A stretch of 64,000 nucleotides of DNA from Deltaproteobacteria bacterium (GTDB lineage: Bacteria; Myxococcota_A; UBA9160; UBA4427): the NCBI GenBank assembly GCA_029261855.1, contig JAJDAN010000021.1, positions 62,001-126,000 on the forward strand. The letters are read 5' to 3'. Positions within the stretch are counted from its first letter, which is position 1. Each line of letters opens with the position of its first letter. Shown here in pieces: positions 1-7,810 of this stretch. The position numbers were made by a program, and so were the translations under genes. The notes under the pieces were generated by a model. That model saw nothing but the letters and a program-made list of their open reading frames with translations, did no database searches and was not told the DNA's origin.

Positions 1-506
1 TCAATGCAAGCGGCGTAGTCCTTCGAACGCCAGGCGCCGAGCCCTTCCTGGTACGCCTGAAGCTCTTCCGACAGCTCCACGTCCTCCTCGGCGCGCGCGA
101 CGACACCACCCACCGAGGCCTGCCCGGAGCTGGCACCCGGTGCCTTGGTGCCGGCACCTGGAGCCGTGCCCGTGGCAGCGCCCGCCGCCTCTCGGCGAGC
201 CTTCTTGGCCTCCTCGAGGCTCTCCCGCGCAAGCTTCTCGGCCTCTTCGAGCTGGCCGCTCATGTCCCGAAGCTGCGCCCGCAGGTCCTCGACCTCGGCC
301 GAGAGGTCCGCCAGCTGCTGACGAGACCTGGAATCGGAATCGGTTCGCTGGAGGTCCATGACCCGGCGCTCGAGCTTGCGGTGCTCCGCCACAGTCACGC
401 AGCCGGACGAAACGGCCACCAGGAGGACCCCGGCGAGGACATAGAACGCCCGCGGGGGGGCGATGGTGCCCCTTCCCGCGGTTTCCCGCGCACGCTGATT
501 GCTCAT
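1..506 (-). CDS. cpoB: CpoB/YbgF-like Tol-associated lipoprotein, 3' part outside window
   Basis: The reading frame begins at an ATG at 506 and runs off the left edge after 168 codons. It shows a hydrophobic N-terminal segment (about residues 20-36) ending in SSGC, which could be a weak lipobox. A charged coiled coil follows (about 40-105, many E/K/R/Q), then an Ala/Gly/Pro-rich linker. The last visible residues, YQEGLGAWRSKDYAACI, look like the first helix of a TPR. Coiled coil, linker and TPR in that order is the CpoB (YbgF) layout. That periplasmic protein links Tol function to peptidoglycan synthesis during division. Its place just downstream of tolB supports the call. The gap to tolB is about 95 bases and contains no pal gene. 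The TPR part is not visible, so the family call rests on layout and context. Confidence 0.72.
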   Translation of the reverse strand, partial: MSNQRARETAGRGTIAPPRAFYVLAGVLLVAVSSGCVTVAEHRKLERRVMDLQRTDSDSRSRQQLADLSAEVEDLRAQLRDMSGQLEEAEKLARESLEEAKKARREAAGAATGTAPGAGTKAPGASSGQASVGGVVARAEEDVELSEELQAYQEGLGAWRSKDYAACI

Positions 507-601
507 CTTCTCACCCCCCCTGCCAGTCTACCGGCAGATACCACCATCTCTACTCGCCCGACACCTCGGCGTGAGCGCAGCCTACATCTGCTCATCCCTG
601 C

Positions 602-1972
602 CTACTTTTGTTTGGGGAACGGCCCCCAGGCCGCCGACGTGTTCTCCTTGGCCTTGCTGGTGAGCCGCTGGACCCGCTGGGAATTCACGTCCACCACGTA
701 CAGGTCCGGACGCCCGCGCCGGTCGGAGCTGAAGACGACCTTGCGTCCGTCCGGTGACCAGCTCGGGTACTCGTCGTTGCGCCGGTGCACCACGAGCGGG
801 ACGTTCACCTCGCCCGCCGGATCGATCAGGTAGAGATCGAACTCGCCCTCGGTGCGCACGCCGTAGGCGATCCAGCGACCGTCGGGAGACCACGCGGGCG
901 TCGCGCTGTAGTTGGTCTGGTAGGTGATGCGGCGCGCGTTCCCACCGTCGCGGTCCATGATGTAGATCTGGGGCGCGCCGGTTCGATCCGAGACGAACGC
1001 GATCTGCTGGCCGTCGGGCGACCAGCTCGGCGCGACATCGATGACGCTGCCGTTGTTCGTCAGGCGCAGCACCTTCTTGCCGTTCCGGCTGACCCGGAAG
1101 ATGTCCGACGCCTCGCCGATGGTGGCGACGAGCGCCAGCTCTTCGCCGTCGGGCGAGAAGACGCCACGATACTTCGGCCACTGGGGCAACACGTCGCGCA
1201 GGATGCGCCCCGCCCGTGCGCCACCGCGCGACGTGACGAACAGGTCGGGCATGCCGCTCTTCAGATAGGTCGTGTAGAGGATGCCACCGCCGTCGGGCAG
1301 CCAGTCGGGAAAGGCCTTGATGGATCGGCTCTTGGTTGCGGCGCGCGCGTTGCGGCCGTCCGCGTCGATCACGAACACCTCGCGATATCCGAGGCGGGTC
1401 GAGATGAACGCGATCTCCGTGTCTGCTGAGCCGCGCGTCCCCGTGAAGGCCTTCACGATGTCGTCGGCTACCGCGGCGCCCAGGCGATGAAGTTCGTTGG
1501 CGGGGCGCACCTTGCGCTCGCGCGCGAGCTGCGTGCAGCGCGCCGTATCCCACACGCGATAAGTGACCTCGATCTCCCCTCCACCGCCGTTGATCACCCC
1601 TTCGACGAGTGCATCGGCACCGCTCTGGGTCCAGTCGGCGCAGTCGTAGCGGCGCCCTCCGCTCATCTCCGTCGTCACCTGGGGACCGAGGAAGGCCTCT
1701 CGAGCCAGCGGCATCAACACACCGTTGAAGTCGAGCCCCTGCTCGATCGCCTCGAGCAGCCGGGCGGAACGCTTCGGGTTCTCCGGCAGGAGGTCGTCGC
1801 GGAAGACCTGCACTGCCACGCGAAAGGCCTGCTCCTTGCCGGGATGGATCTCGATGATCGGGCGCTCTTCCGCCCGGACTCCCGCGGCCGGGGCGAGACA
1901 GAACAAGGCCGCGCAGACGACGCACCACGCCGTCCTCGACCCTGAGAAACCGAGAGCTCGAAACCGCATCAT
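602..1972 (-). CDS. tolB: Tol-Pal system beta-propeller protein TolB
   Basis: TolB is a periplasmic protein that binds Pal and the TolA/colicin machinery, keeping the outer membrane attached during constriction. The protein (about 456 residues) has a signal peptide ending near residue 34 (GVRA|EE). An N-terminal alpha/beta domain follows, then tandem TolB/WD40-like propeller blades with the repeated signature WSPDG (for example SWSPDGQQIAF and AWSPDGRWIAY). The ATG at 1972 is chosen because it overlaps the TGA of tolA and has GGAGGA immediately upstream; a second ATG at 1969 has better spacing from that GGAGG. The gene is the fourth of a leftward tolQ-R-A-B-cpoB operon. A longer reading from 1996 is possible but would overlap tolA further. 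Confidence 0.93.
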   Translation of the reverse strand: MMRFRALGFSGSRTAWCVVCAALFCLAPAAGVRAEERPIIEIHPGKEQAFRVAVQVFRDDLLPENPKRSARLLEAIEQGLDFNGVLMPLAREAFLGPQVTTEMSGGRRYDCADWTQSGADALVEGVINGGGGEIEVTYRVWDTARCTQLARERKVRPANELHRLGAAVADDIVKAFTGTRGSADTEIAFISTRLGYREVFVIDADGRNARAATKSRSIKAFPDWLPDGGGILYTTYLKSGMPDLFVTSRGGARAGRILRDVLPQWPKYRGVFSPDGEELALVATIGEASDIFRVSRNGKKVLRLTNNGSVIDVAPSWSPDGQQIAFVSDRTGAPQIYIMDRDGGNARRITYQTNYSATPAWSPDGRWIAYGVRTEGEFDLYLIDPAGEVNVPLVVHRRNDEYPSWSPDGRKVVFSSDRRGRPDLYVVDVNSQRVQRLTSKAKENTSAAWGPFPKQK

Positions 1973-2766
1973 TCCTCCGTGAAGCTGAACGTCCACGCGC
2001 CCGAGCTCGGCGGCGGTGGAAGGGGGGTCGCGAACATCACGGCTCGGACCGCGTTGTCGTCGTAGAACGGATCGCCGGACGGCCGCCGGACCCGCGGCGT
2101 GCCGACGACGTCACCGGTGGAAGTCAGTTCGACCTCCACGACCGTCGTGAGGTTCCGGTTGAGGAACTCGGGCGGCGTCTTCCAGCCGTTCCGGACGTGA
2201 CGCCGGGTCTTGAGCACCCAGCGCGCGATCTCCTCGTCCAGCTGCGACCCGCCCTTTGCGTCCGCCGCCGGTGCCGTGGTGGCCATCAGGTCCGCATCCG
2301 AGACATCCTCGCTGGCGCCTGCGTCGGGCACGGCTGCCGCCGGCGTCTGCTCGCCCAACTCATTGCGCAGCTGCGCCATGGCGTCGTCGTACTCCACCGG
2401 CTCGGGACGCTTGGGCGCGGGAGGGACCACTCGCTTATTCGGCACGGCCTTCGGCGCTTCCTTGGGCAGGACGACCTGCTTGGGCAGCGGAGGTGCCGGC
2501 GGCAGGGGCTCGGCTTTCGGCGCGAGTTGGGGGATGGACGCCTTCGGGGCTGCGGGTCGGGGTGCGGGCGCGGCAGCGCGAGGCGCCGGCAGGCTCGCGA
2601 TGAGGTCCACCCGCAGCACCTCGGGCAGAGGCGTCGGGTCGGGCGACGGCGTAAACGCCAGTACGGCAAAGCCCAGCACATGAGCCGCGAAGGACCCGAT
2701 CAGCAGCTGCTGGAAGCGCCGCTGGTCGTCCGCATGCTGCTCGGCCAGCCACTCGTTCGCGAGCAC
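1969..2766 (-). CDS. tolA: TolA/TonB-type periplasm-spanning protein
   Basis: This inner-membrane-anchored energy transducer works with TolQ and TolR. After about 20 N-terminal residues there is one transmembrane segment (about 22-41). A long Pro/Ala/Lys-rich extended region (about 45-125) follows, then a linker, then a C-terminal TonB/TolA-like domain (about 180-265) with VRNGWKTPPEF, a VVEVELTSTGDVVG strand and DNAVRAV. At 265 residues it is shorter than the E. coli protein because the spanning region is Pro-rich rather than a long Ala/Lys helix. The start is a GTG five bases after the tolR stop, with no strong ribosome site, so coupling to tolR is likely. The C-terminal domain alone could be called TonB; the operon decides for TolA. 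Confidence 0.85.
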   Translation of the reverse strand: MLANEWLAEQHADDQRRFQQLLIGSFAAHVLGFAVLAFTPSPDPTPLPEVLRVDLIASLPAPRAAAPAPRPAAPKASIPQLAPKAEPLPPAPPLPKQVVLPKEAPKAVPNKRVVPPAPKRPEPVEYDDAMAQLRNELGEQTPAAAVPDAGASEDVSDADLMATTAPAADAKGGSQLDEEIARWVLKTRRHVRNGWKTPPEFLNRNLTTVVEVELTSTGDVVGTPRVRRPSGDPFYDDNAVRAVMFATPLPPPPSSGAWTFSFTEE

Positions 2767-2771
2767 GGTCG

Positions 2772-3185
2772 CTAGCGCCCCTGCTCGGTCACGATCCCGA
2801 GCTGCTTCGAGCCCGCCTGACGTGCCGCAGCCATCGCCTGCACGACCACACCGTACGGTGCCTTCTCATCGGCGCGCAGGAAGATGTCGTACGAACCGCG
2901 CGCGTCGAAGACGGCCTCGAGCTTCGTGACCAGCTCGTCCTTCGCGACCTGCTTGCGGCCGAGGAAGTAGGTGCCGTCCTTCTTCACACTCAGGATGAGC
3001 GGATCGTTCTTGACGCGGATCGGCTGGGTGGTCGTGTCCGGCAGGTCGACGTCGATGCCCTGCTGCATCAGCGGTGCCGTGACCATGAAGATGATCAGCA
3101 GCACGAGCATCACGTCCACGAAGGGCGTGACGTTGATTTCCGACAGCGCGCGACGTCCGCGCGACCGTGTCGCCGAGGCGCCCAT
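2772..3185 (-). CDS. tolR: TolR/ExbD family biopolymer transport protein
   Basis: TolR/ExbD is the second subunit of the proton-driven TolQ-TolR motor. The 137-residue protein has the family signature near the N-terminus: a charged start, then ALSEINVTPFVDVMLVLLIIFMV. The motif VTPFVDVMLVL carries the essential membrane Asp (D of FVDV) in the single transmembrane segment (about 19-41). The rest is a periplasmic domain with SVKKDGTYFL and LRADEKAPYG, typical of ExbD/TolR. The ATG overlaps the tolQ stop by one base (TGATG), so the two are translationally coupled. The protein could serve TonB-type transport, but the tolA, tolB and cpoB neighbours point to Tol. Confidence 0.9.
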   Translation of the reverse strand: MGASATRSRGRRALSEINVTPFVDVMLVLLIIFMVTAPLMQQGIDVDLPDTTTQPIRVKNDPLILSVKKDGTYFLGRKQVAKDELVTKLEAVFDARGSYDIFLRADEKAPYGVVVQAMAAARQAGSKQLGIVTEQGR

Positions 3186-3841
3186 CAGCCGCGGACGCCG
3201 GGCGCTCCCAGGCGTGTGAGGTCCTCGGCGAACTCCTCCTGGAAGAGATCGATGGACGCCCGGGTCTCGTCGATGCGCGCTGCGAAGATATTGAAGAAGA
3301 TGGATGCCGGAATCGCTGCCACCAGTCCAGCCGCTGTCGCGATCAGCGCCTCGGAAATTCCGGGCGCCACCACCGCGAGGCTGGCACTGCCCGCAGCGGC
3401 GATTCCCTGGAAGGCCTGGATGATCCCGATCACGGTTCCAAAGAGACCGATGAAGGGCGCCGAGTTCCCCGTAGTCGCGAGGAAGGCCAGCCCGCGCTCG
3501 AGCCGGTGCCCTTCGTTCGCGGCCATCCACGCCATGCGCTTCGAGATCCGCCGCTGCTCGACGGCCCCCGTCCCCTCACTCTTCAGGTCGGCGCAGGTGG
3601 CCAGGAAGATCATCGCCAGCGGACTGCGGTCGAGATCGCGCGCCGCCTCGTAGGCGAGCTCCAGCGGCTTCTCGTGATAGACCTCGAGAAACGCCTCGCT
3701 ATCTTCGTCCGCCCCGTTCAGCTCGCGGTACTTGAAGACGATGATCGCCCAGGAGGTCGCGGAGAAAACCACGAGCACCACGAGGACGAGCTTCACCAGA
3801 AGACTCGCCCCCCACACCAAGGCAAGGATGTCGAAGCCCAC
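3185..3841 (-). CDS. tolQ: TolQ/ExbB family motor protein
   Basis: TolQ is the polytopic inner-membrane subunit that with TolR converts proton flow into TolA movement. The 218-residue product has an N-terminal transmembrane helix (about 12-34, with WGASLLVKLVLVV), a cytoplasmic loop, and two C-terminal helices around NSAPFIGLFGTVIGIIQAF and ALIATAAGLVAAIPASIFFN, which are classical MotA/TolQ/ExbB signatures. The start is taken as the GTG at 3841 because AGAGGGGG lies six bases upstream and the length then matches the family. The open frame continues far upstream only because it is antisense to pepA. It is the first gene of the leftward Tol operon and diverges from pepA across about 108 bases. 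Confidence 0.92.
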   Translation of the reverse strand: MGFDILALVWGASLLVKLVLVVLVVFSATSWAIIVFKYRELNGADEDSEAFLEVYHEKPLELAYEAARDLDRSPLAMIFLATCADLKSEGTGAVEQRRISKRMAWMAANEGHRLERGLAFLATTGNSAPFIGLFGTVIGIIQAFQGIAAAGSASLAVVAPGISEALIATAAGLVAAIPASIFFNIFAARIDETRASIDLFQEEFAEDLTRLGAPGVRG

Positions 3842-3949
3842 GTAAGCCCCCCTCTTGACGTGCGCGGGGCGGCAGCATAGCGCTTCACCCTCGCGTAGCC
3901 CGAGCTTCGCCCTCAGCGAGCCCGAAAAGTGCCAACAGGAGAGCCGTTC

Positions 3950-5473
3950 ATGCAGATCACCTCGAAGACGAGCGACCCGTGCGATGCCGCAGCCGACCTG
4001 CTTGCGATCCCCCTGCTGCAGCCGGCCGAGGGCGCGAAGGGCAAGGACGCCGTCCCGAGCCTCTCGGCCGCCATCCGCCGGATGGACCGCCGCATGGGCG
4101 GCGGCATCTCGGCCGCGCTCGCTGCCGGCGACTTCCAGGCGGCAGCCGGGCAGACTTCCCTGCTGTATCCCAACTCGAGCGAAACCCAGGTCAAGCGCGT
4201 CCTGCTCGTCGGCCTGGGACGCGCGGGCGACGCGACGGCGGACACGTTGCGCCGGGCGGCGGGCTCGGCGGTGCGACGCGCGGGACGCGGCCGCAACAAG
4301 CGGATCTCCATCTGGCTGCCGCGCGTGAAGGGAGTCTCGGCGGACGCCGCCGCCCAGGCCGTGGCGGAAGGGGCGGTGCTGGGCAGCTACCGCTTCGACC
4401 AGTACCGCGATCTCGGCGAGGCCGATCCCGGGAGCATCCGCTCCGTCACGGTGTTCTGCACCAGCGACAAGGGCCTCGCGCAGGTCCGCAGGGCCCTGAC
4501 GACTGGACGCACGCTCGCCGAGGGACAGAACCTTGCGAGAGACCTGTCCAACATGCCGGGCAACGACCTGCCGCCGGCGAAGCTGGCCAGCGAGGCGCGC
4601 CGCATGGCCCGCGAGGTCGGCCTCCGCTGCCAGATCCTGGAAGTCGCCGAGCTCAAGCGGCGGAAGATGGGCGGGATCCTGGCGGTCGGTGGTGGCAGCG
4701 CCCGCCCCCCGCGACTGATCGTCCTGGAACACAAGCCCCGCAACAAGTCCGCCCCGACGATCTGCCTGGTCGGCAAGGGTGTCACCTTCGACTCCGGGGG
4801 CATCTCGATCAAGCCGAGCGCGGGCATGGAAGAGATGAAGCACGACATGAGCGGTGCAGCCGCCGTGATCGGGGCCATGCGCGCCGTCGCACAGCTGAAG
4901 CTTCCCCTGCACGTGGTCGGCGTCATCGGCGCGGCCGAGAACCTCCCCAGTGGCACCGCCTATCGCCCGGGCGACGTCGTCCGTACGGCATCGGGCAAGA
5001 CGATCGAGGTGCTGAACACCGACGCCGAGGGACGCGTCGTGCTGGCAGACGCCCTGCACCACGCGCGCACGGAATTCGAACCGGACGCGATGATCGACCT
5101 GGCCACCCTGACCGGCGCCTGCATGGTCGCCCTCGGTGAGTCGGCCACGGGCTTGTTCGGTACCGACGATGCGCTCATCGAGCGTGTGCGCGCGGCCGGC
5201 GAAGCCTGCGGCGAGCGCGCCTGGCCGATGCCCTTGTTCGACGACCACCGGCGCGCCGTGAAGAGCACCATCGCGGACGTCAAGAACACGGCGGGTCGCG
5301 ACGCCGGCGCCTCCACGGCAGCGGCCTTCCTCGCGGCCTTCACCGGCGACACGCCCTGGGTCCATCTCGACATCGCCGGCACCGGCTGGTCCAGTGTGGT
5401 GCATCCCTACCAGATCAAGGGCGGAACCGGGGTCGGGGTTCGACTGCTGCTCGAGATGCTCCAGAACTGGTAG
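3950..5473 (+). CDS. pepA: Leucyl/cytosol aminopeptidase, M17 family
   Basis: A cytoplasmic two-metal peptidase that removes N-terminal residues from peptides. The 507-residue product has the variable N-terminal macro-like domain and the C-terminal catalytic domain. The catalytic part shows GKGVTFDSGGISIKPS (metal-binding Lys and Asp), MKHDMSGAA (Asp ligand) and the family signature NTDAEGRVVLADAL, which supplies Asp and Glu ligands and the catalytic Arg. The ATG at 3950 has AGGAGAG seven bases upstream and is preferred over a GTG at 3929. In some bacteria PepA also binds DNA, which cannot be judged here. The gene stands alone, diverging from the Tol operon, and is followed by about 110 bases before the cytochrome gene. 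Confidence 0.95.
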   Translation: MQITSKTSDPCDAAADLLAIPLLQPAEGAKGKDAVPSLSAAIRRMDRRMGGGISAALAAGDFQAAAGQTSLLYPNSSETQVKRVLLVGLGRAGDATADTLRRAAGSAVRRAGRGRNKRISIWLPRVKGVSADAAAQAVAEGAVLGSYRFDQYRDLGEADPGSIRSVTVFCTSDKGLAQVRRALTTGRTLAEGQNLARDLSNMPGNDLPPAKLASEARRMAREVGLRCQILEVAELKRRKMGGILAVGGGSARPPRLIVLEHKPRNKSAPTICLVGKGVTFDSGGISIKPSAGMEEMKHDMSGAAAVIGAMRAVAQLKLPLHVVGVIGAAENLPSGTAYRPGDVVRTASGKTIEVLNTDAEGRVVLADALHHARTEFEPDAMIDLATLTGACMVALGESATGLFGTDDALIERVRAAGEACGERAWPMPLFDDHRRAVKSTIADVKNTAGRDAGASTAAAFLAAFTGDTPWVHLDIAGTGWSSVVHPYQIKGGTGVGVRLLLEMLQNW

Positions 5474-5582
5474 TCACCGGGACAAGCGCCCCGCCCCGGG
5501 GGCTGCAACCCTCCGCTGCGGTGACGGCCGGTAGGCGCGTCTCTACGTTCGGCGCGCTCGTAAAACGAGACAGGAGAAAACC

Positions 5583-5957
5583 ATGTCCCGAATGATCGCG
5601 ATCTTCGCCCTCACGACCTTCAGCCTTCTCTTCCTCGCCGGCACGGCCAGTGCCGATGCCACGAAGGGCAAGGAAGTGTTCGTCAAGACCAACTGCAATT
5701 CCTGCCACGGCATGGAGGGCAAGGGAGACGGCCCGGTCGCCGCGGCCCTGGACCCCAAGCCGCGCGACTACACGAAGGGCGACTTCAAGTTCGACGCCAA
5801 CGGTGACGGCAAGCCCGGCACCGACGAGGACATCGCCCTGGTCATCAAGAACGGCGCCGCCGCCTACGGTGGATCCGCGATGATGATGCCGAATCCGACG
5901 CTGTCCGATGCCGACGTCCAGCTCTTGATCGTGTACATCCGCAGTCTCAAGCAGTAG
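5583..5957 (+). CDS. Secreted mono-haem c-type cytochrome
   Basis: A small periplasmic electron carrier of 124 residues. It has a signal peptide (residues 1-24, cleavage after TASA) and one haem-attachment motif, CNSCH, near residue 38. A Met-rich stretch SAMMMPNP near residue 102 is the probable sixth ligand, and the protein ends with a DVQLLIVYIRSL helix typical of class I cytochrome c. The middle holds FDANGDGKPGTDEDI (about residues 68-82), whose D-x-N-x-D-G spacing and terminal Glu resemble a calcium-binding EF-hand loop. AGGAGA precedes the ATG by six bases. A strong terminator follows. No oxidase or reductase lies nearby, so the partner is unknown. Confidence 0.9.
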   Translation: MSRMIAIFALTTFSLLFLAGTASADATKGKEVFVKTNCNSCHGMEGKGDGPVAAALDPKPRDYTKGDFKFDANGDGKPGTDEDIALVIKNGAAAYGGSAMMMPNPTLSDADVQLLIVYIRSLKQ

Positions 5958-5980
5958 CCCTGCGACCGCACCGTTCCATT

Positions 5981-6010
5981 CGAGGCCGGCTCGGCGACGA
6001 GCCGGCCTCG
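5981..6010 (+). terminator. Intrinsic terminator after the cytochrome gene
   Basis: A perfect 13-bp stem (5981-5993 with 5998-6010, CGAGGCCGGCTCG and its complement) closes a GCGA tetraloop of the stable GNRA class. The bases after it, TTCCGTTTCGG, are only moderately T-rich. It lies 24 bases after the cytochrome stop and before the sigma-factor leader. Confidence 0.8.
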
Positions 6011-6049
6011 TTCCGTTTCGGCCCCATCCTTCCGCCCCTGCCCTGCTGC

Positions 6050-6079
6050 GGAGTGGGCTTCTGTGGAGTCGGCTTCTGC
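6050..6079. repeat. 15-bp tandem duplication upstream of the sigma-factor gene
   Basis: Two adjacent 15-base units, GGAGTGGGCTTCTGT (6050-6064) and GGAGTCGGCTTCTGC (6065-6079), differ at two positions. They lie about 60 bases before the sigma-factor start, where its promoter or leader should be. No clear -35/-10 pair was seen around them. Confidence 0.6.
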
Positions 6080-6090
6080 TAGGGTGGAGA

Positions 6091-6114
6091 GCCGACGGTC
6101 GCCGTAGTCGGCGA
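6091..6114 (+). promoter_or_regulatory. Two mutually exclusive leader hairpins upstream of the sigma-factor gene
   Basis: GCCGAC (6091-6096) can pair with GTCGGC (6107-6112). Alternatively TCGCCG (6099-6104) pairs with CGGCGA (6109-6114) around a TAGT tetraloop. The two stems share bases 6109-6112 and cannot form together. The ribosome-binding region AGGAAGAGG (about 6126-6134) and the GTG start at 6136 follow within 25 bases. A regulatory role is inferred from position only. Confidence 0.35.
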
Positions 6115-6135
6115 TGAGGCTGACGAGGAAGAGGC

Positions 6136-7233
6136 GTGAGCGCCCGCAAACGGGACGAACTCGAAAACGTCGATGACAGCGAGCCCGCTGGCTCCGTCGC
6201 AGACTCCCCCGAGGACGAGACCGCGAGCGTCTCGGACCTCGTCGAGGAGACCCGGCCCCTGTCTCCCGAGGTGCTGGCCCCGAAAAACGCAGAAAGCGAC
6301 GACGGGGGCGACGAAGAGGACGACGACTCGTCCGACACCCGCCTTCCCGTGGTCCATGCTGCGGGCGAGCAGGGCACCGTCTCGGCGCTCACCCGCTACA
6401 TGGCGCAGCTGCGCCACCATGCGCCGATTACGCGCGAAGAAGAGCACGCCCTCGCCGTTCGCTGGGTCGAGGAAGGCGACGTCGAAGCCGGCAAGCAGCT
6501 GGTGCTCTCCAACCTCCGGCTCGTCGTCAAGATCGCGATGGACTACCGACGGGCCTGGGCGAACACCCTCGACCTCATCCAAGAAGGCAACATCGGCCTG
6601 ATGGAAGCCGTCCAGCGCTACGACCCGTACATCGGGGTGAAGCTCTCGTCGTACGCCGTGTACTGGATCCGCGCCTACATCCTCAAGTACATCCTCGACA
6701 ACATGCGCAGTGTTCGCATGGGCACGACGCGAGCCCAACGAAAGCTCTTCTTCCGCCTGAACAAGGAAAAGCGCCAGCTCGAAATCGAAGGCTTCGAAGC
6801 GGAACCGAAGCTGCTCGCCGAACGCCTGGAGGTGAGCGAGGACGACGTGCGCAGCATGGAGGCGACCCTCGCGCGGCCGGACCTGTCCATGGACATGCCC
6901 GCCCACCGGGACGAGCCCGGCGGCACCACCTACGGTGACAACATGGCCACCCCTGGATCGACCGCCGAGGACCAGGTCGGCAACAAGGAGGTGCAGGAGG
7001 TCTTCCTGCAGAACGTCGAGGAATTTGCCGAGAGCCTGTCCGAGCGCGATACGCGAATCCTGCGGCAGCGCCTGCTGGCGGACGAGCCCAAGACCCTCGC
7101 AGAGCTGGGGGAAGAGTTCGGCGTCTCGCGCGAGCGGGTGCGGCAGCTCGAGGCCCGCCTACTGCGAGACCTGCGGACCCACATGGAAGCCAAGCTCGTC
7201 GACTTCCAGTACTACGCGCCTTCCGATGACTAG
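6136..7233 (+). CDS. RpoH-like alternative sigma-70 family factor with acidic N-terminal extension
   Basis: Directs RNA polymerase to an alternative promoter set. The 365-residue protein starts with about 75 residues rich in Asp, Glu and Ser that are not part of the sigma fold. Sigma region 1.2 (about 80-105) follows. Region 2 holds NLRLVVKIAMDYRR and DLIQEGNIGLMEAVQRYDP, then SSYAVYWIRAYILKYI, the RpoH/RpoD core-binding and -10-recognition helices. Region 4 near the C-terminus has TLAELGEEFGVSRERVRQLEARLL, the -35-binding helix-turn-helix. The order and length fit the sigma-32 group, where deltaproteobacteria often keep several paralogues. The start is a GTG with AGGAAGAGG upstream. The target genes and any heat-shock role are not visible. 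The DUF192 gene starts five bases after the stop. Confidence 0.88.
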   Translation: MSARKRDELENVDDSEPAGSVADSPEDETASVSDLVEETRPLSPEVLAPKNAESDDGGDEEDDDSSDTRLPVVHAAGEQGTVSALTRYMAQLRHHAPITREEEHALAVRWVEEGDVEAGKQLVLSNLRLVVKIAMDYRRAWANTLDLIQEGNIGLMEAVQRYDPYIGVKLSSYAVYWIRAYILKYILDNMRSVRMGTTRAQRKLFFRLNKEKRQLEIEGFEAEPKLLAERLEVSEDDVRSMEATLARPDLSMDMPAHRDEPGGTTYGDNMATPGSTAEDQVGNKEVQEVFLQNVEEFAESLSERDTRILRQRLLADEPKTLAELGEEFGVSRERVRQLEARLLRDLRTHMEAKLVDFQYYAPSDD

Positions 7234-7250
7234 ATGCGATGACTAGACCC
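7225..7250. repeat. 13-bp tandem duplication joining sigma-factor stop and DUF192 start
   Basis: GATGACTAGA occurs at 7225-7234 and again at 7238-7247. The first copy holds the sigma-factor stop codon (TAG, 7231-7233) and the second holds the ATG of the next gene (7239). No Shine-Dalgarno sequence lies before that ATG, so the duplication may make translation of the second gene depend on termination of the first. Confidence 0.6.
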
Positions 7251-7721
7251 GGGACGAGCCGGACGCCCGCGCTCCTCGCGACGGTGCTGCTGTACGCCGG
7301 CCTGGCGATCTCGGGACTCGGCTTCTTCTGCGGCGAGGCGCCCGCCGAATCCGGGCCCACCGCCAGCATCCGAGACGAGGTCGTACAGCTCGAGGTCGCC
7401 CGGACCCCTAACGAACAGGCCCTGGGGCTGGGCAACCGCGACGGATTGCCGTGGGGACAGGGGATGCTCTTCCTCTACGACCCTCCCGGCTTCCCGACCT
7501 TCTGGATGAAGCGCATGCGCTTCGACATCGACATCGTCTGGATCCACGAAGGCCGCATCGTCGGCATCTCCGCGTTCGTCCCGTACCCGCGAGAGGACCC
7601 GGACCGTCCGGCGACGGCGCCAGCGCCCCAGCTCGTCGACCGGGTTCTCGAGGTCCCGGCCGGCTTCGCCCAGGCCAAGGGTTGGCGGCGCGGTGACACC
7701 GTGGTGTTCTCCGGGCTCTGA
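7239..7721 (+). CDS. DUF192 family exported protein
   Basis: A 160-residue protein with an N-terminal hydrophobic signal or anchor (about residues 9-32) and one DUF192 domain. Family hallmarks are present: LEVARTPNEQALGLGNRD, GMLFLYDPPG, FWMKRMRFDIDIVWI (canonical FWMKN-x-x-x-x-LDI) and a final VLEVPAGFAQAKGWRRGDTV. DUF192 proteins are widespread, small, mostly exported beta-rich proteins without a firmly established biochemical role. The gene follows the sigma-factor gene by five bases within a 13-bp duplication and has no ribosome site of its own, so the two are probably coupled. The next gene begins about 90 bases later. Confidence 0.85.
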   Translation: MTRPGTSRTPALLATVLLYAGLAISGLGFFCGEAPAESGPTASIRDEVVQLEVARTPNEQALGLGNRDGLPWGQGMLFLYDPPGFPTFWMKRMRFDIDIVWIHEGRIVGISAFVPYPREDPDRPATAPAPQLVDRVLEVPAGFAQAKGWRRGDTVVFSGL

Positions 7722-7810
7722 TCTCGAGCCGGCAACTCACGCGCAACCGGCACGCAGGTCGGTGTGCCGTCCTATCAAGCTCGGGGCCGGACCTGCCGTT
7801 ACCGGGAGGC

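Noticed and set aside
3842-5404. Long minus-strand upstream extension of the TolQ frame
   Set aside because: It is antisense to pepA, and a GTG with AGAGGGGG at 3841 gives the normal TolQ N-terminus.
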